The notes: generated by a model from the sequence alone, not told the origin. A DNA stretch of 64,000 nucleotides from Schaalia sp. lx-260 (GCF_021083645.1 NZ_JAJNRQ010000001.1:186001-250000); one strand, 5' to 3'. Numbered from the stretch's first letter, positions 20,276-29,369 are shown. Translations and numbers: made by a program.

Positions 20276-21460
20276 ATGGAATTCGCACATTCTCCACAAT
20301 CATCAATTGGTATCGAATGGGAACTGCAACTCATCGATCAAGACTCCAATGACCTACGTCAAAGCGCCGCCTACATTGTTGATCGAGTAGCAGGAAAACC
20401 TTTCATACAAAGCGAAATGTTACTGAATACGGTGGAAGTCACTTCCGGTGTTCACAGGCATGTAGCAGGTTGTGTTGGCGACTTGCGTACAGGTTTAGAA
20501 ATACTGTCCGATATTACCGATGAATTACGTATCGAACTGGCTTCCGCAGGTTCCCACCCTTTTGCTAACCCGGCGTATCAGCGTGTTACTGACAAAGAAC
20601 GCTACACAGAACTAGTGGAACGCACACAATACTGGGGCCGACAGATGCTGATATTTGGCACCCATGTGCATGTAGGTATCGACCAGAGGGAAAAAGTCCT
20701 CCCCCTGCTTAAAGCTGTCCTTACGCGGGCCTATCACATACAAGCCCTTTCAGCTTCCTCGCCTTTTTGGAGTCGAACAGATACAGGTTATGCCTCGAAT
20801 CGTTCCATGTTTTTCCAACAGCTCCCCACGGCTGGTGTGCCACTGCAATTTGACCGCTGGGAAGAACTCGAACATTTTGCGCAGGGGATGCAACAAGCCT
20901 CCACAATACGTCATTTCAATGAAGTGCGATGGGATGTGCGACCAGCCCCAGGATGGGGGACGCTCGAAATCCGTGTGGCAGACGCAAATACGAATATGGC
21001 TGAACTGAGCTACATTGCCGCCTTGATTCACTGCCTCGTTGATTTTTACTCGAATGAATACGAAGCAGGGCGGGACCTACCTTCTGTGCCAAGCTGGTTC
21101 GTATCTGAAAATAAATGGCGTTCTGCGCGTTACGGTATGGATGCTGTGCTAATTATTGACGAACACGGTAACGAAGAACCTGTGAAAGACACTCTGAGGC
21201 AACTGATTGTGCAACTCGAACCCACTGCGGAAAAACTCGGCTGCCTGAATGAACTCGCTGGAACCTTGGAGATCATCCGCGAGGGCGCAGCTTATGAACG
21301 TTTGCGTCAGGTTGCGCAGCTCAATTCCGGGTCATTAGATGCTGTGGTGAGTCATATGCGCGCAGAAATGCAAGCAGAACGCCCACTTAAAGCACGTGAA
21401 TTATCTGCAGGGTCTACTGGGCGCTCGCTGCGGGGCAAGAGTGAAACAACAATGAGGTAG
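20276..21460 (+). CDS. GCS2-family glutamate-cysteine ligase (YbdK type)
   Basis: A 394-residue carboxylate-amine ligase. Family marks are SSIGIEWELQLID (Glu/Mg site), LLNTVEVTSGVH, HPFANPAYQRVTDKERYTELVERTQYWGRQMLIFGTHVHVGID, SASSPFWSRTDTGYASNRSMFFQQLPTAG, and the metal ligands in EVRWDVRPAPGWGTLEIRVADAN. The enzyme type joins glutamate to cysteine or another amine with ATP. The ATG at 20276 is preceded by GAGAGGGG; the longer frame overlaps the amidotransferase. The final ~36 residues are encoded on DNA that also codes, on the other strand, for the YjbR-like protein; they look unconserved. Confidence 0.93.
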   Translation: MEFAHSPQSSIGIEWELQLIDQDSNDLRQSAAYIVDRVAGKPFIQSEMLLNTVEVTSGVHRHVAGCVGDLRTGLEILSDITDELRIELASAGSHPFANPAYQRVTDKERYTELVERTQYWGRQMLIFGTHVHVGIDQREKVLPLLKAVLTRAYHIQALSASSPFWSRTDTGYASNRSMFFQQLPTAGVPLQFDRWEELEHFAQGMQQASTIRHFNEVRWDVRPAPGWGTLEIRVADANTNMAELSYIAALIHCLVDFYSNEYEAGRDLPSVPSWFVSENKWRSARYGMDAVLIIDEHGNEEPVKDTLRQLIVQLEPTAEKLGCLNELAGTLEIIREGAAYERLRQVAQLNSGSLDAVVSHMRAEMQAERPLKARELSAGSTGRSLRGKSETTMR

Positions 21461-21765
21461 GACTCGATCACAAGTTCAGTGACGAGCTGCCCGTCCAGAT
21501 CAGGGTCAGGGTGTAAGGAAATCCAGTGCTTCTTGTTCATGTGGTAGCCGGTGGTTATACCGGTGAATTCTTGGATAAGTGCGCGAGCTTCTGCGGGGTC
21601 AGCTTTGACGGTGACTAGGTGTTCGTTGTTAAGGATGGTGAACAGTGCGAACCATTTTCCGCCTACTCGTGCTGCTTTCCATTGGGGCGCGAAGTCGTAT
21701 ATTTCACTGCCCGGTAATTCCAGCGCTGTTTTTGTTGCAATCTGATAGAGGGCCTGCCCGTCCAT
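21352..21765 (-). CDS. MmcQ/YjbR-family protein
   Basis: A 137-residue protein of the MmcQ/YjbR (DNA-binding-like) family: KWFALFTILN, EHLVTVKADPAEARALIQEFTGITTGYHMNKKHWISLH and ESYLIVVSLLPRSER fit the family pattern (K-x-DP, GYHMNKKHW, SY-x-LV). The biochemical role of the family is not established. GGAAGG lies 6 bases before the ATG. The gene converges on and overlaps the glutamate-cysteine ligase gene by 109 bases. The last ~20 residues (PVDPADNSRALSGRSACISARI) extend past the usual family end and may reflect stop-codon drift. Confidence 0.88.
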   Translation of the reverse strand: MDGQALYQIATKTALELPGSEIYDFAPQWKAARVGGKWFALFTILNNEHLVTVKADPAEARALIQEFTGITTGYHMNKKHWISLHPDPDLDGQLVTELVIESYLIVVSLLPRSERPVDPADNSRALSGRSACISARI

Positions 21766-21919
21766 TTATAACCTTCCCTTAAAGCTGCGGTGTTTGCGCA
21801 TGTGTAGCTCAATCATGTGTCTTGATCTGTTGGCTTGACCTCAAGTGAGCTTTATGTTGTACGGTACCTGCATATAGGAATCATCATGTAACACATAATA
21901 GAATATAATGGAGGTTATA

Positions 21920-22993
21920 ATGACTGACTGTGTATGTTCAAAAGAATCCGTTACCATTCCAGAGGAAATGAAAGCCGTAATAATGCGTGCGCCAGGTGAC
22001 GTTGTTGTTGAAAAAGTCCCTGTGCCGCGCGTAGTAAAAGCAGGTGACGCAGTCATACGCCTTGCTGCTGCCTGTATCTGTGGTTCTGACCTGTGGCCCT
22101 ATCGTGACCTTGATGAAACTCCGGTGCATAACCGACCTATGGGACATGAATACGTTGGTACGGTCGTTGAAATAGGTGAAGGCGTGAAAAGCCTAGCAGT
22201 AGGTGATTTTGTTGTCGGTTCCTTTATGGTTTCTGACGGCACATGTGAAATCTGTGTAGCTGGATACCCTTCGCGTTGCGCTCACGCTGGATCCTACACA
22301 GGAAGTCAAGCCGAGTACATGCGCATCGAAGAAGCAGATGGCACTCTTGTTGTTATCCCCGGTGGAAAACCGGAGGATCCAGAACTTTTAGCTGACTATC
22401 TTGCGGCTTCTGACGTGCTGGGCACAGGATGGTTTTCAGCCGTAGCTGCACAAGCCGGTCCGGGAAAAACAATCGCAGTAGTCGGTGACGGAGCGGTGGG
22501 ATTATGCGCTGTTTTAGCAGCAAAAACCCTAGGGAGCGAAAAAGTTATCGTATTTTCTCGTCATGAGGACCGGGCTGCCCTTGCTCGTGAATTTGGTGCG
22601 GATGTTGTCATTGCTGAACGTGGCGCTGAGGGTGCGCAGAAAGTAAAAGAACTGACACATGGTTTAGGTGCTCACGGGGTATGTGAAGCAGTTGGGACGC
22701 AAGAATCAATGGAACAAGCACTTGCCTCTTGTCGTCCGGGCGGATATGTCGGATTTGTTGGAGTGTCTCACGATCAAATGATTAATGGATGGGACTTGTT
22801 CCTTTCTCAAGTGCATCTTTTAGGTGGGCCGGCACCTGTTCGTCGTTTTTTACCGGATCTTATTGCACGTATTCAGCGCAGGGAAATACAGCCAGGACGT
22901 GTTTTTACAAAGCGTATTCCTATTGATGAAGCCCCTGCAGGCTATAAAGCAATGGATGAACGCCAAGAAATCAAAGTGTTACTTGAAGTGTAA
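21920..22993 (+). CDS. Zinc-dependent medium-chain alcohol dehydrogenase
   Basis: A 357-residue MDR-superfamily dehydrogenase. The catalytic zinc site is ACICGSDLWPYR (Cys) and GHEYVGTVVEIGEGVKSLAVGDFV (His-Glu). The structural-zinc loop is reduced (CEICVAGYPSRCAHAG). The NAD(P) fold is TIAVVGDGAVGLCAVLAAKTLG followed by SRHEDRAALAREFGAD. The aldehyde or alcohol substrate is not identifiable. The start at 21920 has GGAGG 5 bases upstream. However, conserved sequence begins at residue 17 (MKAVIMRAPG), and TATAAT boxes at 21904 and 21915 could be promoters, so a start at 21968 is possible. Confidence 0.9.
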   Translation: MTDCVCSKESVTIPEEMKAVIMRAPGDVVVEKVPVPRVVKAGDAVIRLAAACICGSDLWPYRDLDETPVHNRPMGHEYVGTVVEIGEGVKSLAVGDFVVGSFMVSDGTCEICVAGYPSRCAHAGSYTGSQAEYMRIEEADGTLVVIPGGKPEDPELLADYLAASDVLGTGWFSAVAAQAGPGKTIAVVGDGAVGLCAVLAAKTLGSEKVIVFSRHEDRAALAREFGADVVIAERGAEGAQKVKELTHGLGAHGVCEAVGTQESMEQALASCRPGGYVGFVGVSHDQMINGWDLFLSQVHLLGGPAPVRRFLPDLIARIQRREIQPGRVFTKRIPIDEAPAGYKAMDERQEIKVLLEV

Positions 22994-23031
22994 GCAGGGG
23001 CGGGGCCTCTGAAAATTTTGAGCGCGTCCTC

Positions 23032-23063
23032 AACGTGTGACCTGCTATAGCAGGTCACACGTT
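23032..23063 (+). terminator. Terminator after the alcohol dehydrogenase gene
   Basis: A perfect 32-bp palindrome (arms AACGTGTGACCTGCTA and its complement) followed at once by ATTTTTC. Confidence 0.88.
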
Positions 23064-23148
23064 ATTTTTCTGCACTATGAAATTATCTGCGCATTGAGAT
23101 TCTCACATGCGGGTCTCCGATCGTAATGCTACAGCGTTTTATTGTTTA

Positions 23149-23340
23149 ATCTACTGTAGATCTTTCTAATTAAAAACTTTATATAATGAATTGAGGTTGG
23201 CATAATCGTCACTAATGATCTCTTTACATGTATTCACTGAGTGAGACGATTTCATACTTTCCCCACTACTAAGTCATGGTAGTAACCATGTTCTTTACCG
23301 CAGATAACTCCGCACCCACCGCAGGGCGCGTATATCTGCG
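23149..23340 (+). promoter_or_regulatory. metF promoter, candidate operator and structured leader
   Basis: ATCTACTGTAGAT (23149-23161) is a 6-bp inverted repeat with one spacer base. A perfect TATAAT follows at 23182-23187, so the repeat would overlap the -35 region. The resulting transcript would have a ~245-base leader with the hairpins CATGGT-AGTA-ACCATG (23275-23290) and CGCAGATA...TATCTGCG (23299-23340). No SAM-I, SAM-II, SAM-IV or cobalamin core is recognisable. Control of methionine synthesis by a repressor and/or leader RNA is an inference. Confidence 0.45.
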
Positions 23341-23441
23341 AATGCGAATGTGTAGCTCAAAGTAACTCGAACAGACCCAACAAATTCTTTCGGCTCTGTC
23401 CCGTACCCACTGAGCTTCTACTAGGTACTCCGGAGAAAACC

Positions 23442-24503
23442 ATGCCATCGCTGAACGTCACAGACGAGCATAACGCTATCCGTGATCTGAAAAATGAGCA
23501 TTTACAAAGTGAAACGCGTGAAAGCCCTTGCTTTGCCGCTGCTCCGACAATCTCATTTGAACTGATGCCACCGCGATCTGAAAATACGATTCCACAATTT
23601 TGGAACACAGTGGCAGCATTAGAAGAAACCCTCCCGGATTTTATTTCAGTGACTTACGGCGCTGGCGGACACAACCGCGGCAGCGCACAAGAAGTAATCA
23701 CTCGGCTTGTGCGCACTGCTCCTCAACGTTCACTTGCTCACCTAACATGTGTAGGTGCTTCGCGTGCAGAAACAACAGCCGTAATCGACAACTACCTTGC
23801 CAACGGAGTTCGCGCTTTCTTGGCGTTACGTGGTGACCCTCCCCGTAACGGTGTGCGCATGGCAGATGAACTCACGTCTTCCCTTGAACTCATCACGCTA
23901 CTGAAACAACGCGAATACTATCGCTGCCAATATTCTGCAAGTAACGTCCTGCGAGGCGTAATCCATCCCCTCATCATTGCAGTTGCCACATTCCCCGCAG
24001 GAAATCCTGCAGCAGGAACTACACCCACACAGGAAGTGGAACGACTTCTCTTAAAACAAGCGGCAGGCGCTTCCTTTGCGATTACGCAGCTTTTCTATCA
24101 CTCTGATATTTACATTGACTTTGTAAACGAAGCGCGCGCTGCCGGAGTTACTATTCCGATCCTTGCCGGCATTTTGCCTCCCACACACCCGCAACGCTTA
24201 CGACGTGTAGAAGAACTCACAGGAGTAAAAGCAGATGCGAAACTGCTGCGTCGTTTAGAGGAAGCAAATAAAGCTGATTGTTTCCACATCGGTGTGGAAG
24301 CCGCCGCAACCCTGATACGTGACATACTTGCTTCTGGTGCCCCCGGTGTACACCTGTACACCTATAACCAAGCTGAACCGACACTCGCAATTTTGCAACA
24401 TTCGCACCTCATCGGTGAAACTGTGTCACCGAACCTACAACCGCGCCGCTGCGACTGGACTCCGCATAGCGCAAACGACACTCCCGCTGCGGCGACTTAT
24501 TAG
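23442..24503 (+). CDS. metF: Methylenetetrahydrofolate reductase
   Basis: A 353-residue flavin-linked reductase that makes 5-methyl-THF for methionine synthesis. Family marks: SFELMPPRSENTIPQFWNTV, FISVTYGAGGHNRGSAQEV, LAHLTCVGASRAET, NGVRAFLALRGDPP, and GASFAITQLFYHSDIYIDFV ... IPILAGILPPTHPQRLRR. The N-terminal ~28 residues before the conserved core are unusually long and polar. CCGGAG lies 6 bases before the ATG. metE follows 94 bases later, giving the methyl donor and its user together. Confidence 0.95.
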   Translation: MPSLNVTDEHNAIRDLKNEHLQSETRESPCFAAAPTISFELMPPRSENTIPQFWNTVAALEETLPDFISVTYGAGGHNRGSAQEVITRLVRTAPQRSLAHLTCVGASRAETTAVIDNYLANGVRAFLALRGDPPRNGVRMADELTSSLELITLLKQREYYRCQYSASNVLRGVIHPLIIAVATFPAGNPAAGTTPTQEVERLLLKQAAGASFAITQLFYHSDIYIDFVNEARAAGVTIPILAGILPPTHPQRLRRVEELTGVKADAKLLRRLEEANKADCFHIGVEAAATLIRDILASGAPGVHLYTYNQAEPTLAILQHSHLIGETVSPNLQPRRCDWTPHSANDTPAAATY

Positions 24504-24597
24504 CCGAGGAGTCCTCCCTGTAATATCTACCCTGAACCGACCGTCCTTTACTCATACGTAAAAACTGTCCCTTACTCACAAGAAAGAAATAAGAAAA

Positions 24598-26922
24598 ATG
24601 AGCACGACATTCCCCGCCTCAACAATTGTTGGTTACCCGCGAATCGGTGCCAACCGTGAATTAAAACGAGCAGTTGAGTCTTTCTGGGCCGGTCGTATAA
24701 ACAGTGATGAATTAGAAACAATCGCTACGAATTTACGTATCGACACGTATCAACGTCTCAAAGAACTAGGACTTACAGAAGACAGCGCAATACCTGCTTC
24801 TTTCTCTTACTATGACCAAGTCCTCGACGCGACTTTCCTTTTGGGAGCTTTCCCTCAACGATTCCGTGCACAGCAAAAAAACACGGAGCTTGAACAATAT
24901 TTCCTCCTAGCACGTGGTGAAGGCGCGGTTGCCCCACTCGAAATGACAAAGTGGTTCAACACGAACTACCACTATCTTGTCCCTGAAATCGCTCCAGATA
25001 CGCCCATCTCCTATGCGTCAAACTGGCCAGTACAACGCTTCCTTGAAGCAAAGGAAGCAGGTTTCATTGTGCGACCCACAATCGTTGGGCCTTTGACATA
25101 CCTGCTGCTGTCAAAACCTGCTGCTGACGCTCCCCAAGATTTCCAACCGGTGTCACGCCTCGATGATGTCGTGAATGCTTATGAGGCTTTACTTGCTGAT
25201 TTAGCTGAAGCAGGTGTCCCGTGGGTTCAATTTGATGAACCAGCGCTGACCAGCGACAACTTAGGTGTGAGCGTTGAGCAAGCGTGCGACTTTGTACGTC
25301 ATACTTATGATCGTTTAGGGGCCGTCGCAACTCGCCCACATATTGTGGTGACCACGCCTTACGGTGAAGCTCGTCTAGCTGTCGAAGCCCTAGCGCATAC
25401 CCCAGTGGAAGCCATTCATGTGGATGCAGTTGCAGGACAATATCCGTCTTTCGCTGATTTTGCAGGAAAAACACTGGTTGCTGGCGTAATTAATGGTCGC
25501 AATATTTGGCGATCTGACCTGCGCGCCACCTTAGAGTCCGTTCGCACGGTGCGCGATGAACTTCCCGCAGGCGTGGCTTTGTCAGTGTCAACATCAACTT
25601 CCTTGCAACACGTGCCTTACACGACATCTGTTGAAAAATGGGAAGACGCTACTTTGGATCACCATTTACATCTGTGGTTGGCATTTGCGGAAGAAAAAGT
25701 ACGTGAAGTTGTGGCCCTTGCTCAAGGACTACACGAAGGGCCACAGGCAATTGCTGAGGATCTTGACATTGCCGATCAAGCCCAGCACACACGAGCCAGC
25801 GCCCCAGGAGTGCATAAAGCCGATGTGCGTGCTCGCGTAGAATCTTTGAACGAAAAAGATCGTGACCGCGGTGCCTACGACGTGCGTCGTGAAGCGCAAG
25901 AAAAACGCTTAAATTTGAGGCTCCTGCCCTCGACAACCATTGGTTCTTTCCCGCAAACCGTGGAAATTCGTCAGGCACGTGCCGCTCACGCGCGTCACGA
26001 ACTTGATGATGCCGCCTACCAGAAGGCCATGCGTGACGAAGTGACTCGCGTGATCCGTTTGCAAGAAGAACTGGATATTGATGTGCTGGTTCACGGCGAA
26101 CCTGAACGTAATGACATGGTTCAGTATTTCGCGGAACTACTTGACGGTTTCGACGTCACACGTAATGGTTGGGTCCAGTCTTACGGGTCACGCTGCACAA
26201 GGCCGTCAATTTTGTGGGGCGATGTGACACGAAGCGCCCCCATGACAGTCCAGTGGAGTACTTTTGCGCAGTCACTGACTGACCGTCCAGTAAAAGGTAT
26301 GCTCACAGGGCCGGTAACAATTCTTGCGTGGTCGTTTGTACGTGAAGATCTTCCGATTGCTCACGTAGCAGATCAAGTTGCCTTTGCTTTGCGTGATGAA
26401 GTGCGTGATCTTGAGGAAGCAGGGATTGCTATTATTCAAGTGGATGAGCCAGCTTTACGTGAACTTTTACCTTTACGTCACGCAGAACAAGAAGAATACT
26501 TGCGTTGGTCCGTGAACTCGTTCCGCTTGGCAACCAGCGGAGTACGACCAGACACGCAGATTCATACGCACCTGTGCTATTCCGAGTTTGGTGAAGTAAT
26601 TGATGCAATTGACGCTTTGGATGCGGATGTCACCTCTTTGGAAGCTGCACGTTCGCATATGGAAGTTCTGCCCGCAGTGGAAGCAACCGGTTTTGAACGG
26701 CAAATAGGCCCAGGTATTTACGATATCCACTCTCCGCGTGTGCCCACCGTTGAAGAACTCACAGAACTACTGCGAGAAGCGGTACAAGCAGTTCCAGCTG
26801 AGCGCGTATGGGTTAATCCTGACTGTGGCTTAAAGACTCGTAATTACGAACAGGTCATTGCTTCGCTGACTCATATGGTGGAAGCTGGGAAAGCAGTACG
26901 TGAATCTTTAGCGAACTCGTAA
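24598..26922 (+). CDS. metE: Cobalamin-independent methionine synthase
   Basis: A 774-residue enzyme that methylates homocysteine with 5-methyl-tetrahydropteroyltriglutamate. The N-terminal barrel begins TIVGYPRIGANRELKRAVESFW. The C-terminal catalytic barrel begins LPSTTIGSFPQTVEIRQAR. Zinc ligands are visible in IHTHLCYSEF (His, Cys) and in the terminal WVNPDCGLKTRNYEQV (Cys). Other marks are VLVHGEPERNDMVQYFAELL and GPVTILAWSFVREDLP. Full length, no truncation. AAGAAAG precedes the ATG. It acts with MetF, and the aspartate pathway genes lysC-asd elsewhere in the window feed the same product. Confidence 0.97.
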   Translation: MSTTFPASTIVGYPRIGANRELKRAVESFWAGRINSDELETIATNLRIDTYQRLKELGLTEDSAIPASFSYYDQVLDATFLLGAFPQRFRAQQKNTELEQYFLLARGEGAVAPLEMTKWFNTNYHYLVPEIAPDTPISYASNWPVQRFLEAKEAGFIVRPTIVGPLTYLLLSKPAADAPQDFQPVSRLDDVVNAYEALLADLAEAGVPWVQFDEPALTSDNLGVSVEQACDFVRHTYDRLGAVATRPHIVVTTPYGEARLAVEALAHTPVEAIHVDAVAGQYPSFADFAGKTLVAGVINGRNIWRSDLRATLESVRTVRDELPAGVALSVSTSTSLQHVPYTTSVEKWEDATLDHHLHLWLAFAEEKVREVVALAQGLHEGPQAIAEDLDIADQAQHTRASAPGVHKADVRARVESLNEKDRDRGAYDVRREAQEKRLNLRLLPSTTIGSFPQTVEIRQARAAHARHELDDAAYQKAMRDEVTRVIRLQEELDIDVLVHGEPERNDMVQYFAELLDGFDVTRNGWVQSYGSRCTRPSILWGDVTRSAPMTVQWSTFAQSLTDRPVKGMLTGPVTILAWSFVREDLPIAHVADQVAFALRDEVRDLEEAGIAIIQVDEPALRELLPLRHAEQEEYLRWSVNSFRLATSGVRPDTQIHTHLCYSEFGEVIDAIDALDADVTSLEAARSHMEVLPAVEATGFERQIGPGIYDIHSPRVPTVEELTELLREAVQAVPAERVWVNPDCGLKTRNYEQVIASLTHMVEAGKAVRESLANS

Positions 26923-26978
26923 GGTCCTGGCGTGGGTCGTAGGTGATACTGCCTATCGCTGCCCAAATGACGAATAGC

Positions 26979-27017
26979 GCAAGGTGCGGATCCATCTCAT
27001 GTGGGTTCGCACCTTGC
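26979..27017 (+). terminator. Terminator after metE
   Basis: GCAAGGTGCG (26979-26988) pairs with CGCACCTTGC (27008-27017), followed by TTTTA. Confidence 0.8.
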
Positions 27018-27094
27018 TTTTATGCTGAACATTTCAAGGAAATGAAGCGACGGAGGCTCCTAAGGTATAGTCCAAAGCACGTGAGGATGAGAAT

Positions 27095-27844
27095 ATGGTG
27101 TGTGTGACTTCGATTCATGAAACTTTCCTTGCGGCACTTAGCGCTTACGCGCATGATGAACGAGCACGTTTCAATGCGAAACTTGTTCCCACAATTGCTC
27201 CTGAACGCTTTGTGGGAGTATCTATGAGTAACTTGCGAAAAACCGTGCGAAATCTGCAAAAAGATTACAGCGATCAGGTGTTTCTTGCAGCTTTACCGCA
27301 TCCTGTTGTTGAAGCAGATCTGGTCCATATGATGCTGCTTAACGAAATAACAGATGCTGATATATGGGCACAGAAAATGGAAGAATTCTTGCCATATGTT
27401 GATAACTGGATGGTAGCTGACGCGGTAAATCCGCGTGTTGTATATGAGCGTCCAGAGAGCGTGCGCGCATATGCGTACCGTTGGCTTGAAAGCGGCGACT
27501 ATTATTCTGTGCGGGTCGGTATTGTTATTTTATTGCTTGCCGCGCAAAAAGGTTTCTTCGTAGATGAAGACATGAGCCGGATTATTCATTTATCGAGCGA
27601 TTTTTTCCGCGTCGGCACCCAACGCGATGGCAACTACTATGTGACAATGGCCTGCGCATGGTACTTAGCCACAGTCTTTGAAAAGGAACCGCTGCATATT
27701 CGTTCTTTCCTTGAAGGACCAAATGAGCGAATCGTATTGAAAAAATACACCCTCCGTAAAATTCTTGAAAGCCGTAAAACATCCAATGAAGATCGCATAT
27801 GGCTTAAAGAACTACGTTTGAGGATGAAAACGCGCAATCACTGA
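27095..27844 (+). CDS. AlkD-like DNA alkylation repair protein
   Basis: A 249-residue HEAT-like repeat protein of the AlkC/AlkD DNA glycosylase superfamily. Marks: VGVSMSNLRKTVRNLQKD, the mid-protein YVDNWMVADAVNPRVV (aligned with the YVDNW-x-x-D motif of the family), SGDYYSVRVGIVILLL, and YYVTMACAWYLATVFEKEP. Members remove alkylated bases without base flipping; activity here is inferred from family only. The start has GAGGATG upstream. The gene converges with a kinase-like gene and the two stops overlap by 7 bases. Confidence 0.85.
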   Translation: MVCVTSIHETFLAALSAYAHDERARFNAKLVPTIAPERFVGVSMSNLRKTVRNLQKDYSDQVFLAALPHPVVEADLVHMMLLNEITDADIWAQKMEEFLPYVDNWMVADAVNPRVVYERPESVRAYAYRWLESGDYYSVRVGIVILLLAAQKGFFVDEDMSRIIHLSSDFFRVGTQRDGNYYVTMACAWYLATVFEKEPLHIRSFLEGPNERIVLKKYTLRKILESRKTSNEDRIWLKELRLRMKTRNH

Positions 27845-28506
27845 TCGCGTAGGCTGATGAGTACTTTCTCAGCTTGTGTCAGGCTTGAAAGAGGCCGACA
27901 CCCGCGAGCAACCCAGTGGCGAATCTTTGACGGCTCCTCAAAAGCCAAACGGATCCCTCTGAAAAATAAAATATGCGGAGCTTTCCTGCCTTCACGCAGG
28001 TCACGTAGGAAACGAAACCACATGTTCCGTATGGGGGAACGCGAAATACATACAGCATCTGCTAATACGTTTGCATTGCGTAGGGCTTGCACCAAGTGGG
28101 AAGCAAAAATGCCTTCCGCGATGAAAACTTTTTCTTCAGGCAATAATGACCACTCATATGTGCCAATTCGTTGATTCAACGCAATATCGTATGTAGGGAT
28201 CTGCGCGTATCCGTTGTGACATATGTGTATGAGGGCTGCTAAAGCCTGTTCTTTATGCCACGAAGTAATGTTATCCCAGTCGATGAGTCCTGAACGTATT
28301 CGTGGCATATTCGGGTCTGTATCATTTTTGTAAAAATGGTCCAAAGAAAGACAGCGGATGCCGGTACGCGCGGCTATAGATGTTTTCCCAGATCCTGAAG
28401 GACCAGTAAGGATGATAACTTTCGCCCGAAGTGAGTGCTGACGCTCAGAATCATTACTGTGAGCAGGTGGAGTATCAACCATATGCGTATCGTATGCGCT
28501 ATGCAT
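27838..28506 (-). CDS. Uridine-kinase-like P-loop kinase
   Basis: About 222 residues from the ATG at 28506. The P-loop is KVIILTGPSGSGKTSIAART, followed by CLSLDHFYKNDTDPNMPRI and GLIDWDNITSWHKEQAL, then IPTYDIALNQRIGT and VFIAEGIFASHLV (Walker B-like); this order matches uridine kinase/phosphoribulokinase-type enzymes. The start is uncertain. The frame stays open to a TTG at 28713, but that region contains the lutC terminator. ATGs at 28506 and 28482 are better placed, and neither has a clear ribosome binding site. Nucleoside phosphorylation is likely; the exact substrate is unproven. Its 3' end overlaps the alkD-like gene by 7 bases. Confidence 0.78.
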   Translation of the reverse strand: MHSAYDTHMVDTPPAHSNDSERQHSLRAKVIILTGPSGSGKTSIAARTGIRCLSLDHFYKNDTDPNMPRIRSGLIDWDNITSWHKEQALAALIHICHNGYAQIPTYDIALNQRIGTYEWSLLPEEKVFIAEGIFASHLVQALRNANVLADAVCISRSPIRNMWFRFLRDLREGRKAPHILFFRGIRLAFEEPSKIRHWVARGCRPLSSLTQAEKVLISLRDQ

Positions 28507-28659
28507 GGGTGGCTGTGGATCGGCAGCAGAGTTCGTCACTGTTTGTGTGTGCCGCTGTGGAGTATGTTCCGGGGCTTTTGAAGGGGAGGCTGTGAAACGA
28601 AAGCCTATACGAGGGTGAAGGTAACGAAAATGAGCGGAACACATGCATATAAAGATAAA

Positions 28660-28694
28660 TGTGTGGGCGCATACATCATGTACACGCCCACACA
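28660..28694 (-). terminator. Terminator of the lutABC operon
   Basis: TGTGTGGGCG (28660-28669) pairs with CGCCCACACA (28685-28694). Reading on the minus strand it is followed by ATTTATCTTT, so it ends the lut transcript just after lutC. Confidence 0.75.
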
Positions 28695-28706
28695 CAGGAA
28701 CAAAAG

Positions 28707-29369
28707 TTAGCAATCTGTCACAAGGACGACTCGCAGTGTACGAGGACCGTGGACCCCATTGACACGAACCAATTCAATATCAGAGGTCGCTGAACCGCCT
28801 GCAATCCATGTGGTAGGACGTTCAGGATGCTTACTTAAAATACTGACAGCCTGAGCTACAGTGGGTTGCACGTCACTGCAGCGTACAACACATACATGTA
28901 CGTCAGGAAGCAAAGTGATAATGCGTCGCCCCTGATCGGGTTGTGAATCTAAAACAATGGAACCTGACAATGAAACAGCGGTCCGTGAAGCGGTAACAAC
29001 TGCATCAATATGTGCCAGATCCATTTTGTTGACGGGGTTTTCAGCACTATCAGTGCAGAGCGCGCGTCCATTACGCGCAGCAGCTTTCGCCCACTCAGGA
29101 TCCAAACCCTCGGGAACAACTACGCTGTGTGAGTGCGTATCAGTCAAGAACTGAGCAATTGCTTCGGGTACCTGTTTGGATTCTACTTGTAGTACTTGAA
29201 CGTCGTAATCTTCTAAAGCTTCGACAAATTCAGCAATCACCGCAGGTGAACCAGGTTTTTCATCGGTTTCTACACGGTAATCGCGGATAATTGTATCTGC
29301 TGGAGCAGCATCTGCGGATGCAGCCAAAGCCTGACGAATTGTTGCTAAAAATGTTGCTTTATCAGTCAT
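28707..29369 (-). CDS. lutC: Lactate utilisation protein LutC
   Basis: A 220-residue protein of the LutC/YkgG family, third part of the LutABC iron-sulfur L-lactate oxidase that yields pyruvate. Marks: the N-terminal helix region, the central AHIDAVVTASRTAVSLSGSIVLDS, and the C-terminal WIAGGSATSDIELVRVNGVHGPR. Its ATG overlaps the lutB stop by four bases (ATGA), so it is translated as part of the operon. Nothing is missing relative to the family. Confidence 0.95.
   Translation of the reverse strand: MTDKATFLATIRQALAASADAAPADTIIRDYRVETDEKPGSPAVIAEFVEALEDYDVQVLQVESKQVPEAIAQFLTDTHSHSVVVPEGLDPEWAKAAARNGRALCTDSAENPVNKMDLAHIDAVVTASRTAVSLSGSIVLDSQPDQGRRIITLLPDVHVCVVRCSDVQPTVAQAVSILSKHPERPTTWIAGGSATSDIELVRVNGVHGPRTLRVVLVTDC

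Larger units (their letters stand above)
22994..23441. other. Intergenic region: terminator plus metF leader
   Basis: 448 bases without a gene. The first part holds the terminator of the dehydrogenase gene. The rest is an AT-rich promoter zone (23140-23200) and a long leader with hairpins before metF; both are listed separately. Confidence 0.6.

Noticed and set aside
23064-23441. SAM or cobalamin riboswitch before metF
   Set aside because: The conserved cores of these classes could not be found by eye; only generic hairpins and a palindrome are present.
27838-28713. Longer 291-residue version of the uridine-kinase-like protein
   Set aside because: It would start at a TTG inside the lutC 3' end and run through the lut terminator; the added N-terminus has no conserved sequence.
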